From contig AZHD01000013.1 of NCBI GenBank assembly GCA_001636815.1, positions 998,454 to 1,062,453 of the forward strand: DNA of 64,000 bases. The letters run 5' to 3'. Under the pieces are notes generated by a model. That model was not told where the DNA came from and did no database searches. It saw only the letters and a program-made list of their open reading frames with translations. Source of the stretch: Niveomyces insectorum RCEF 264 (taxonomy: Eukaryota; Ascomycota; Sordariomycetes; Hypocreales; Cordycipitaceae). The position numbers and the translations under genes were made by a program. Numbering within the stretch: position 1 is the first letter of the stretch; each line of letters opens with the position of its first letter. This document shows positions 45,131-56,051 of the stretch, one piece after another.

Positions 45131-47603
45131 TCGCCATGATGGACTTTTCTTCCTATCTGACGCCCCCAAGCCGCGCAATGCGTGAATACAAGGAGTTCGT
45201 GCTTGCGCTGCTACAAACAAAAAGTGAAATGCTCGAAAGGTAGGTCTTTCAAACGGGGGACATATCCCCGGCTCGCTGTCGGGCCGGCAAGACTAACGGG
45301 AGGTGCCGTCAAGAGAGCTCCATGCCGGAATTGTCGCTCACCTCGCTCAGAAGCCGTGTACGTACGCGGTACGGGACCGCAAGATAACCGTATCGGAAAA
45401 TAATCTTTGGAGCCTTCAGAATGCGGCCGCTGCCGGCCCGGCAACGCCGCGGGAGGCGGCCGCCCAGCCCAGCGTCTCCCGGCTTCGAGCTCTGTGTCCG
45501 GAAGCCGGCCACTCGGCACAAACGTGGGCACGGCTCGCGCTCATCGACAAGCTAACCACTTGGTTGAGAATGTCACAGCGGAGTTGTTCGTGTCCCAGTT
45601 GTAGGAGATACAGAAACCAAAGTGCTCTCTGGGGCTCGCCGGCGCGGAACCGGCTTGGCCTACTGCAGCCCAAGTGGACGGGTTCTTACAGCCTCCGGTA
45701 TACGAGTATTTTGCATTGCATTCGGACACTTCTCGTACGTTTTTCCCTCTCTTTATTTCATATGTTTTTTCTTTTCTCTTTTTAACACCTCCGTCTCTCA
45801 TATTCTGTGCTCGGGATCTGTAGCGCCTTTTACAGCATGCTGACTTTTTCAGGGACGATCCAGACACAAAATGCACATTCAAGCTGCCTCCCTATCCGTA
45901 TGCAATTTATTTAATGGGCCAATTCTCCATTTACGTTGGCCACGATTGGCATTGGTTTCGCATCCGGCGGTTTCGACGGCGTCTCGAAAACCTCTACATG
46001 GCGGCCAACTCGGTGGAACGAAAAGACCGCGTTTGGCTCTCGCAGCTGCTGCTCAAGTTTGCACTCAGCTCGTCGGTCAACGGCCAGGTTCCTCAAACTC
46101 CCTCCGTCTGTCTCGGTGGCTCGCCGTCCAGCCAATCTGGAGAAAAACAACATGCCCCAACGCCATCGTTCAACCTGATCACTGGGTCGGACTTCTATGA
46201 ACAGGCACTCGGTATGCTGAAAATTTGATAAGAAGAGGTTTCCGCGGAACACATCGAGACGTTGAACATGGCCGTGAGTTTTTTTTTTTTTTTTTTTTTT
46301 TCTTTCTTCTCGTTGTGTTTTGAGAACAACCGAAAACTACTCAAGGATGAGGTATTTCTAATGCAAGCGATACAACACAGGCACTCTGCCCCCTGTCCTT
46401 GAACAGACAAAAGACGGCATACATGTACGCTGGATCGAGCGACCGCATGTGCAACATGCTCCACTTGCAGAAAACAGCCGCCACCCGCTCCCCCGTAGAG
46501 CGGGAAAACCCGAAGCGCGTGTGGTGGACGACATTCTGCATAGACCGGATGGCCGGCCAGCCCACAAATGGGCCTCCTGCCCAGCCTACAAAGCGACCAA
46601 GTCGACCTCGGCTACCCAACCGAAGAGGGCCTCAACGGCGACAACCGGACCGAGTTTTTGGATCCCGATTTCCTGACGGCCCGCATACAGCTCACCATCA
46701 GTCAAGCAGACGCGGCCAACAGCGCTTGCCACTTTGGGGGCGACGATGCGAAAAGCATCGACTCGACTCTTCGCCCAATCTTGCGCCGGCTCGACGAGTG
46801 GAAGACAGGACAGAAGCCGCACATGGTGCTGGACGTCCACGACAGCATGTTCTCATCGGCGCCGGACATGCCACGCCTGCGCTCCCTGGCCAACCTCAAA
46901 TTGCGTTACAACCAGGTAAGAAAGGAAAACAAAGAAACCGGGGGGGGAAAAAAGAAAAAAGAGACCAATCACTAATTACAACAAAATCAAAAAATGTGTG
47001 ATTCTCCTTCTTCGGCCGCTTCTTCTCTGGCAGATAAACTGCATCTTTGCAAACGAAAAATCGAACGCGGAGCTACACGAAGTGCAGGATTTGAACAACA
47101 TATGCCTCAACGCCGCGCGGTCGAGCTTGGGCAACTTGATCGAGCTGCGACGCTATGGTCTTTTGGGTAGGTTCCAACCGGGGTGAGAGGTTTTGGAAGG
47201 AAATACAAACCCGTTTACAGCATTTGCACCAATTGCTGACGCGACCGGCGGACAATGCATGCATGCAGCGCGGTTCGGTTTCATGGAGAACATGCACGAC
47301 ATCTCTAGCTTGATCATACTTTGTCTGGCTATGGCCATCAACGCCAGGGTGCCCGATAGCTTCTTTGAACTGCCAGACGACGGTGTGATGTACGACGCAG
47401 GCAAGGATGTGCTGCACGTCATGGCCCAAGCGGGAGGTTTGGCTGCGAAAGGGCACGAGCACATGTTGCATGATGTGGAGGCGTTGAGGCAAAACATAAT
47501 CGAAGGAAACAGCAAAGGCACTGATGTCGGAGCCGATCACTGGGACATTGACGAGTTGATGACCCATATCTTCGAGAGCGAGAATCTTTCGGACATGTTC
47601 TAA
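45131..47603 (+). pseudogene. Broken Zn2Cys6 transcription factor
   Basis: Pieces of a fungal Zn2Cys6 regulator run in order but not in one frame. The first half of the zinc cluster (RSSCLRCYKQKVKCSK) ends at a GTAGGT donor at 45240. The second half (APCRNCRSPRSEA, from about 45315) loses frame and resumes as KPCTYAVRDRKITVSENN in another. In VTAELFVSQL-stop-EIQK an amber codon at 45602-45604 replaces a probable CAG. The exon DDPDTKCTFKLPPYPYAIYLMGQF...WHWFRIRRF carries TGA-TAA at 46226-46231 before EEVSAEHIETLNMA. After an intron with a long T run, RVWWTTFCIDRMAGQ shifts frame by one near 46570 into MGLLPSLQSDQVDLGYPTEE. Later exons (to ELRRYGLLG and from AFAPIADATGGQ to the stop at 47603) look intact. 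It cannot encode a working regulator. Confidence 0.75.
46275..46301. repeat. Poly(T) tract in a pseudogene intron
   Basis: About 24-27 T follow a GTGAG donor. Confidence 0.85.
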
Positions 47604-50600
47604 GAATGTTCTGTATCCGCGCACAAAATGCCCCTGCAACAGATTAGTTTTTATTTTCCATGAGTCATCAAGCCTGAAGTGAGAAAAAAAAAGACAAAAA
47701 AATGTACTCAGATCACATTTATCGTCGCGGTGCATATGTAGCCATCAGCATATTAGCTTTGGCGATCATTCTGTCCTGGAATACGGGGGCACCTGGGAGA
47801 AAAAAAATGATAAAGTGGTGAGTATATATAACACGTGACCCTACTCCGTGAAACGTGGAAAGCTATGATCGCGTTATTTTCCCCCGTGTCACACACGTGA
47901 TTTTTTTGACTAATGGTCTATTCATTGCCTTGCCCGAGAACAACAAAACCTCGAAACGAAGTTATGATTTGGATTTTGCTTCTTCACCAGCAAACGTGGG
48001 ATTCACTGAAACTTTCGTCGGAACAACGAAGCAATACATTTCCTGTTTTGCAAAGCCATACATCACTCTACTTGAACTCATTCGCTATCCAACGTTTTAT
48101 TGGACGACAAGGGATTCTGGAGAGCGTACTAGAAGTCCCGCCAGATTGTCCAGCGTGCTTCTCGGGAAAGTAGCGCCTGCGTTGCAACAGCAGATTGCCT
48201 CTGACAAAAAAAGGCACCTAGATGCAATGCCGCCGGCTTTCTAGGTTCAGCCCAAGAAGGGGGCTGCTTTAAGGAGCATAAACCACCAGCTAAATGAGCA
48301 TGTAGAGATCGGGTTTTATAAGATGCAGTATTGGCTGAATATCGTAATGGCGGACATAAATTCGTTTTCCGCAGAGACCACCAAAAAATTTTTCGGGATA
48401 GAACTGGGCTGGAAACTAGGCGAAGAAGAGGTCCCTGTTCGAGAACTGGAAAAGCGTTGCGCTGAGTTTGTTTTAGCAGCTACAGGAGTTCTTGTAGCAG
48501 GAGGATGACCTAGCCATGTGCCCACACGTCAGCTCAGGTATAGGTAAACATTGAGCTTCAACTCATACTGTCACGACGCCGGAGGCACTCCTGTAACTTA
48601 ATCAGACCAGCAGATCAAATGCTTATGTTTTTTTTTGTTTTTTTGGTAAACAGAAACACTGCACCTGGCTAAAAATGATCACAAAACCAAATTAGAAAAA
48701 ACGACAAGATTGAGTAAGGCAACAAAACGAAACTCTAGAACAGAATTTTGCTTCTAATGCGCGCTGTATGGTCGTTCTTATTTCGATATTTTATGCCGTC
48801 GTCGTCTTTCGCAATGTTTGTTTCCGTGCTGCTCTGTTTGCGTCGGGCAAGTGGACGTAAGAAGAATATCTGAAAGAGGTAGCTTGGCGAAGAGTTCTGG
48901 TGCCGACGCTCAATTTTTCGAGGCGAGTCTTGTAGGAAGCATATTAGCCACATTAGTAACATTGTATGACTAATATTTACGAGTAATACTTTATTCAGCG
49001 CCACATCGCCGTACCTTTTTCTATACGGACTTTCGGTGCAGGCTGTCTACATTTCTACGTAGACGTTCTGCGTAGACTGTTTTTTCCCCATCGCTAAGAG
49101 CATCGCTAAGGGCCCCATCAAAGCATCGCCAAACAATTACAAGAATCGCATAAACATCCCTGAACACTTCACCGCGTGTTTTCAAATCTATACCAAATAC
49201 GCTGGGCGCTGCATTTGGCGGCGATGGTGATTTGGCATAGCATTTATTCGTGCATGATGATGCCTGTGACGATAATGAATCTGGAGTAGATGGAAACGGG
49301 CGCTGAGTTTCTCATCTGCGACGGCATGTACGGAGCATCGTACGTGGGCAGGAAACAATCACGTGGTGCAAGGACCCGCATTTGTAAGTAACTTGCCAGA
49401 AAGAATGCAGTAATACTCTACGGAGTACCTACGGTGTGTGTGCTGTGTACACCGCGTGCGCCATGTGCTGTGCATTATTTACGTTTTGTTGTACATGCTA
49501 CGTAGTGCGTTCGCTGTCGAAAACGACAATGATTTTCTCCAAAAATTGAGCCAGCCTAGCATGGCCATTGTAAAGGTACAATGTGTACAATGTAAATCGC
49601 TAACAAATGCAAGTATTTTCTCAATTGTGTAGACGCCAACTCGTCCGGTATTAGCGTATTAGCGGCCCGATACGCGGAAAAGTAAATACCAGTCAATGGT
49701 TACACAAGGCCAGACCCACTTTTTTGTATAAATGAGATAATTCACTCTATCACCTCCGAAACACAGGCACAATGAACAGGCGCAGCCAAACGTGCACCCT
49801 GAGGCAGAGAGTTCACGACAGATTTTAAAATCAGAGCAGTGCCTACATTTATAACAGGAACGGCAACGACATACCGTTTTTATGACTGTGCTGTTGCTTG
49901 CAATTTTGTGCAACTACCGTCTCCGTGGTGCTTCTGATCAATGGGTCCATAGAACATACATGAATGGGTAATGACGATTGTGGCTAGGAACAGTTTGCAA
50001 AACCGAACTCAAAACGAAACCTGAATCCCGAGGCATCGGTAAGAGCTACAGACTCCTACTGCGCTATCCAAAGGGCGCCACAAACTGTGAAACACATACT
50101 TCCGCGATACGGCAGCAGCACAAACGGGTTCCACAATTTTTGGGGTTTTTTGGTTTTCTGCTGACAACACCCAGGCGTCGGCAATCTCGCCCACTCCATC
50201 TCATCACATACAACCCAGCCCATCCCATCTTCAGCGTTTTCAATCACTGTGGGTATGGAGTAATACCGGCATACCTACTAAACCGGCAGGACAGTGGGGC
50301 TTGGGCGGCCTTGGAGTTTTTCGGCCAGTTATGCAGACAGTCATTGCCTTGGTGTTTTTCTGTGTACTTTCGGGTCAACACAATAGCCCTTTGAATTTGT
50401 TCTGTTGTATTTTCTCGTCCCCCACCGAGAACCCAACTTTGAAGTTTTAAGATATATACGACTGGTCTCTTGTCCCGGAAGCTTCAGCTCCCGATGCAAA
50501 CATACGAACATGCAGGGAAGCTCAATTTACGTAGTTTTTGTTGCGCTGGTAGAGAGGTACATGCCCAGGAAATGATGAAATGGAGGTGGCAGACAAACAA

Positions 50601-51620
50601 AGTCACAACCAAGCACCGCCAATGCAAGCATTCGCCACTGACGTGCCGTTTGTTGCTTCACAAATTCATCTGATGTTTGTCGCCGTTTTCACTTCGTCTG
50701 CCATGGCTACAGAAACCATAGCGTGTCGAATGCCAAGCCAAATACGTACTTTTACCAAATTCGCGTTTCTATCACCTTTGAGAAGCCAGATGGCCTGCCC
50801 TTATGTCGTCTCCAGTTGGCGGTGCGCAGACAAGACGCCGACTGAGAACAGGAAGGAAGAACATGGAAAGTGAAAGCAGAGCAATAGAAGTGAAGCTGGA
50901 AGGGCGGAGAAGAAGGCTAGGAAGTGGGCTGGCAAACAAAACGCTCTGGCCATTTTGGACTTCACGTTTTCTCTTGTCTGGACCAAAAGATCATTCCATG
51001 TATTCATTCACTCTTTTTTGCCCGTCTTTGAAATATCCGTCGCTTCAATAATAGATGGTTCCTCTTTCAACCAAGATCAAATTGTTCAGCAAGCAAGAGA
51101 TTGTATTCCTTTGCCTTGGTTCACATCCCGTTGCCTGACGATATAAAACTCCGGAAAGCTCGAAGCAAGTTATCTTCTTCCGGTCCAGCTGTTCCTTCTC
51201 TTTCTCTTTTTCTTCCGCTCCAGTAGCGAGACAACCTACACTTGGCTTTTTCTTTTTCTACGACACCAAAAGCAATCTTCCTCTTTCACAAACCACCTTC
51301 ACCGTTTGAGCTAGAAAGTTTCCGTCTTCGTCTCGTCTGCTCGACAGTATCAAAGTTCTACATCCTGCGCCACGAGCATCCACAACCGCAACACAGGGCT
51401 CGTTTTCCCCTTTTTTCGTCTTGCTTCGTGTCTTGCGGCACTTGGAGACAGACAGCATCTGGCTTCGAAGATTCACAAGTTGAATGCCATTCTTCTACCA
51501 TACTTTTGATCCCATCCTTATCTCATTCTGCCCACGCTGGCCAGCCGGCCCCGTTTTACTCTCGTTTCTTTCTCTGCACGAGCGTCGCACCGTTGCCCTG
51601 GTGCGGTTCTGACATCGAAA
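47604..51620. other. 4 kb intergenic region upstream of the HET gene
   Basis: Open frames at 47855-48244 (129 codons) and 48323-48508 (61 codons) lie in the same direction and could be remnants of one gene, but I recognise no family. Copies of the 9-mer occur at 47842 (variant) and 49419 (exact). A CATCGCTAAG short repeat lies around 49090-49130. The right end (51130-51620) is a C/T-rich leader. Confidence 0.45.
51142..51147 (+). promoter_or_regulatory. Probable TATA box of the HET-domain gene
   Basis: TATAAA lies in CGATATAAAACTCCGG, followed by about 60 nt of TTC/TCT-rich sequence typical of fungal transcription starts. It stands 480 bp before the ATG at 51621, implying a long 5' leader. 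Confidence 0.4.
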
Positions 51621-53399
51621 ATGCATTTCATCGACGTCTCAACAACTGGACTCACATATTTCAACGGACCACCCGATCGTTACGCAATTTTGTCCCATAG
51701 GTGGGCAGATGATGACGATAAGGAAGTCAGTTACGGCGAAATGACCGACGAGACTTTTGCGAACATGGTCGACGATGTGCGGCTTGGCGAAGCTGGACAG
51801 TTCAAAGAGAAGCATGTCAGTATCCAAAAAGTACATGGGTGCTGCGAACAAGCCAAGCTGGACAACATCCGTTACGTTTGGATAGACAGCGTTTGTATAA
51901 TGAGTACAAACCTTGTCCAGCGCAGCCAGGAAATGAAAGCCATGTATGGTTTGTACGAGAACGCTACTATATGCTATGCATACTTGTCTGATGTGCCACG
52001 GATTGCATCCCCGCATTTCTTGAGCCCCAACATCGGTTCTAGTGAGTGGTTCAAGCGCGGGTGGACGCTTCAGGAGCTTGTAGCGCCATCGAAGTTGATT
52101 TTCTACAGCCGGGATTGGACGCATATTGGAACGAGGCAAGAACTGGCGGCTCAAGTGGAGCAAGTCACGGGGATACCAAAGGCTGTCTTGGCAAGAACCA
52201 TTGAGTTGAAGGACACCAGCATCGCCCAGCGCTTGTCCTGGGCCATAGGCCGCAGGACCGGCAAAGTGAAGGACATCGTCTATTGTTTAGCTGGCCTGTG
52301 TGACGTGGATATGGACATGAAGCGCGACGAAGACGCTACGAGAGCGTTCATTCGCTTGCAAGAGGCGATCATGAGAAATACTCATGACCATTCCATTCTT
52401 GCCTGGGGTCTCATGAAGCAGTTTTCGGGGCCGTCGAACTCAACTATAAATGATGGCAATTGGCCGGAAGGGGTATTGGCGTCAAGATCCTCTGATTTTG
52501 CCAATTGCCGAGATATCGTTGCACACCATGGGCCGGATGTGGCACCATTGACTCTTTACGACGACTGTCTCAAAACCAAACTTACTGTTGTTGTGTTTCA
52601 AGATGGCATCACGTACGGTTTGCTCAAATGCTCCCCGAAAAAATGTGATCTGGATCGCTGCAGCGCAGAGAAATGTTCTTGCTGGAAACAAGTTCTAGCA
52701 ATACCACTCTTGGCAGTACATTCGTCCGGCGTCGGGTCTAATGAGTACGTCCGAGCCCCATGCACGTCTTGCATTGTCCTTGATTTTGAACCCACGGCTC
52801 GCAACACCCCAGGCCGCTCTCCAATTCCCACGAAATCGTCTTCCTTGGCGGATATCAGCATCCGGAGACTCCTGAACAAGGGGGCCATAAGCCCCCCAAA
52901 ATTTCTGGTTTCCCTTGATCTTTCGAAAACTGGATTGAAGCTCATCGACACATACCCCTCCAACGACTGGTCGGAAACCAGTGTACCGCTGCCACGCAAA
53001 GACGCGGCGATCCCCAACGTGCAAGGGAGCGAGGCGGCGAGAAAATGCTACCTTGCCCGGATCCGTCCAACGCACGGCCATGTCCTCAAAGACGCTGTGA
53101 TCGTCATCAAACACAGGTTTGGGGAGCAATTGAGCGTTCCAACTTGTCACATGATGTTGCTGTCGGAGCACACGGGTTTAGACAGACTGCACGCCAAGAT
53201 TGACAGTTTGCGTGGTAATGCGCTTGCCAACCATGCTGTGGACTTCGGCGGGATGATAGTAACCGGCACCTTGAAATTCAAGGGTGATGCGGCCCATTTC
53301 GTTGTCCACTTTGAAACTCATAACCTTCCCGTGAAGATGACAACAGTGGATGCAGACGAGGAATTGGAGCACGCCAATTGCAAGTTCTCAAAATACTGA
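51621..53399 (+). CDS. HET-domain protein, heterokaryon-incompatibility type (592 aa)
   Basis: Single-exon gene. The HET domain fills residues about 15-165 with its usual blocks: YAILSHRWADDDDKEVSYGEM, IRYVWIDSVCI, ATICYAYLSDV and WFKRGWTLQELVAPSKLIFY. RLSWAIGRRTGKVKDIVYCLAGLCDVDM (near residue 205) is the second conserved module found after many HET domains. The rest has no NACHT, WD40 or ankyrin unit that I can see. HET proteins trigger cell death when genetically different hyphae fuse; many are polymorphic and lie near repeats. In WIDSVCI the residue after CI is Met where Asp is common (CID), which may matter. The stop at 53399 is overlapped by another open frame to 53716 that looks coiled-coil. 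The gene lies about 0.3 kb from a probable solo LTR and 0.6 kb from a RIP-mutated block. Confidence 0.9.
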   Translation: MHFIDVSTTGLTYFNGPPDRYAILSHRWADDDDKEVSYGEMTDETFANMVDDVRLGEAGQFKEKHVSIQKVHGCCEQAKLDNIRYVWIDSVCIMSTNLVQRSQEMKAMYGLYENATICYAYLSDVPRIASPHFLSPNIGSSEWFKRGWTLQELVAPSKLIFYSRDWTHIGTRQELAAQVEQVTGIPKAVLARTIELKDTSIAQRLSWAIGRRTGKVKDIVYCLAGLCDVDMDMKRDEDATRAFIRLQEAIMRNTHDHSILAWGLMKQFSGPSNSTINDGNWPEGVLASRSSDFANCRDIVAHHGPDVAPLTLYDDCLKTKLTVVVFQDGITYGLLKCSPKKCDLDRCSAEKCSCWKQVLAIPLLAVHSSGVGSNEYVRAPCTSCIVLDFEPTARNTPGRSPIPTKSSSLADISIRRLLNKGAISPPKFLVSLDLSKTGLKLIDTYPSNDWSETSVPLPRKDAAIPNVQGSEAARKCYLARIRPTHGHVLKDAVIVIKHRFGEQLSVPTCHMMLLSEHTGLDRLHAKIDSLRGNALANHAVDFGGMIVTGTLKFKGDAAHFVVHFETHNLPVKMTTVDADEELEHANCKFSKY

Positions 53400-53742
53400 A
53401 CCAGACAGACCAACTCCAAGGCGAGATTGATCTAGCCTATCGGCAATTCACAAACCAGGACATGGAGTGGCAGAAGTTGGAAGTCGAGATTGGCAGGGTT
53501 GGAGAACATGTTAGGGGCTTCGGGGGAAGCAGTCGTCGGCTCGTTCAGGGCCCCCAGGCAGCTTCGCGCGGTCTTGTCAAGCGGCTTGGCGAGCTAGTGG
53601 TTCAGTCAGACATCCACTGCAGCGACATTGACGGGCAAGAAACGTGTCGGGCTCACGACCCCGGACATTGGCTCGAAACGTTTCTTTCTGCAGATCAGCA
53701 AGGGGCCTGGCCTTGATTACGCGGTGCCCCGGTCGATGGGTC

Positions 53743-53865
53743 TGTTGTTGTGTGGGCTGGCACGTGACGTGTGTCACGTGCTGGCCTACACCGGTTATAG
53801 CCCAGCCCACAGGGCTTTTCACTAGAATAGGGAGACAGAATAATACATATCTTCATCTCCCCACA
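53743..53865. mobile_element. Probable solo LTR (123 bp) with 4-bp target duplication
   Basis: It begins TGTTGTTGTG and ends CTTCATCTCCCCACA, so it has TG...CA ends, and is bounded by GGTC on both sides (53739-53742 and 53866-53869). The tail AATACATATCTTCATCTCCCCACA resembles fungal Copia LTR ends. Inside, 53755-53768 and 53773-53786 form a 12-of-14 inverted repeat with two CACGTG boxes. It is not CpA-depleted, unlike the block to its right. A small non-autonomous DNA element is the alternative. Confidence 0.55.
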
Positions 53866-55346
53866 GGTCATGAGCCCTTTTTTTCCGCATTTTTCATCAA
53901 TAACATTAAAAAGCGATATAATGCGCGTTTTCTGAATCTCCGGCCTACGGGCTACCGTCTCCTTGCTTTTATTTGAATTTTTTCCTATTTTTCGTTATTT
54001 TCTAACGCGAAAATAGCCTTTATTTATCGTTAAAATTTGAAAATCTAAAAAAACTAAAATTATTACGAACTTTTAACGTTACGAAACTATACTTCGTAAG
54101 CTCTTTTTATCGCTGATAATATAGCTTTTAACGATTATATAATAACGGGCGGCCTAGTCCTATATCTACTAGAGCTTATACGTACAAATTATTAATTTTA
54201 GTTAAATAATTTATACGTTATCCTCGACGAAAAAGATCTTACGAAGTACGTCGATACCGACGTCCTTTACCCTTCTACCGTTACCAATATATACGGTTAC
54301 GAAACTCCGGCTTTAACGGAAGCCCGTAAGACTTAACGATAATAGAGTCAATCTATCGCGATAATAATCTATAACTTAACGATAAAATTAAAGTCGTTTT
54401 TACTTCCGTACGGCTACGAAGTTACCGAGTTAAACCCTTTCGTACTATTTAAGGCGATTAAAGTAGCCCTTAATATAATTAATATTATTTCTCTTAAGGA
54501 TATATTTACCGAATTTTATATATTATAATTAATATAATACCCGTTCTTTATTGATTACTTTATTAAATTTTAGTCTCTAGCTAATAAAATTAAAGGTATA
54601 GGTTATAATATTCTAAATCTCCTTAAGTGTATATTTCTTCTCCGTAAATTTAAAACGATTGACCCGGTCCTCGTCCGGTAATTAAATCGTAAATTAAAAT
54701 ACGGTAAAATCGATTAATTGAAGTTATTTAAAAAGCTCTTTAAACGCTTTATATAAAAGATAACAAACCGCGTTTATACTCTTTTTAATAAAGTAATAGG
54801 CTAAAAGGGCCTTAATATATAGGGTAATAACCGTAATAAATCCGGCTCTATTAAAAAAAACGAAGATAACTATAAGGTTAAGCCGCTCCGCGATAAAGTT
54901 AAATTAAAATAATAATAGTACTTTGAATAACGTTTTTTAATTAATTAATCTACTTTAAGTGTTTATATAAATACCCGACGAATTAAGAGTTTTACTCTAG
55001 TTATAGGCTATATTATAAAGGTGGTAAATCGGCTTATTTTTTAAAATATCTCTATCTCCGAGAATAATAGTAAAAGCGCCGGCGCGGTATATATAGTAGT
55101 TAAAATAACTATAATAATAATAACGAAGGTAACGCTTACCCGAACTAATAAATAGTTTTAGTATAATAGCTAGTTAATTTATAAGTCGGCCGCTTTACTT
55201 TTAGCCTCTTTAGCGCGTCTTTTACTTTAGTTAACTCCGCCTAATATATTATAAAGGACTCGGTAATATTAAACTCCGACGCGTCGTATAATACGTTTAA
55301 CGACCCGACTTAATTCGTAACTTTAGAAAAGCTAGTTAAACTTATC

Positions 55347-55701
55347 TATTATAACCTTCGGTACGTACACCTATAGTCGACGAAAAGTCGACGGCGAGCC
55401 GTAGGCGTACCGTAAGCCCCGTTCTACGTAACGGCCTATATAACGGGCGGCGTAACGGGCTAGGTAACGGGACGTATCCGAGGCTAAAGCTTAGAGCCCG
55501 TAATAAAGTTATACCGGGCCTAGTATACCGTATATAGAATATCTTTTATTTAGTTACCTCTTCTTTTCGTACGAATTAAAAAGGAGATAAGACTTAGTCT
55601 TATTATAAATATAAATCTACCTTCATCCTTATATACGTACTATTAATATAACGTATTCGCTACGTTATTAATATTCTACTTTACTAAACTCTATTATAAT
55701 A
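55347..55701 (+). repeat. Gypsy-type LTR, copy B (355 bp, strongly RIP-mutated)
   Basis: It begins TATTATAAC and ends ATTATAATA, the RIP-altered forms of TGTTATAAC and GTTATAACA. It has the same length as copy A (57476-57830) and aligns along its whole length (for example GTCGACGGCGAGCCGTAGG and TTCTTTTCGTACGAATTAA). It abuts copy C tail to tail. Confidence 0.85.
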
Positions 55702-56051
55702 TAATAGGGTTTGGTAGAGTAGGTAGTCGATAGCGTAGCGAATACGTTACGTTAATGGTACGTATATAAAGGCGAAGGTAGATCTATATTTATAATAAGA
55801 CTAAGTCTTATCCCCTTTCTAATTCGTACGAAAAGAAGGGACAACTAAATAAAGGATATCTTATATATAGTACACTAGGCCCGGTATGACTTTATTACGG
55901 GCCTTAAGCCCTGGTCCCGGGTACGTCCCGTTACCTAGCCCGTTACGCCGCTTATTATATAGGCCGTTACGTAGAACGGGGCTTACGGTACGCCTACGGT
56001 TCGCCGTCGACTTTCCGTCGACTATAGGTATACGTACCGAGAGTTATAACA
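55702..56051 (-). repeat. Gypsy-type LTR, copy C, inverted (350 bp, less mutated)
   Basis: Reverse complement of copy B, lacking about 5 bp at its 3' end where it meets B. Read on the minus strand it starts TGTTATAAC with TpG intact and keeps several CpA/TpG sites changed in A and B. Just upstream of it on the minus strand is AAGGGGGGAGG (in 56052-56070), a polypurine tract, so it looks like the 3' LTR of an element lying to its right. Confidence 0.82.
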
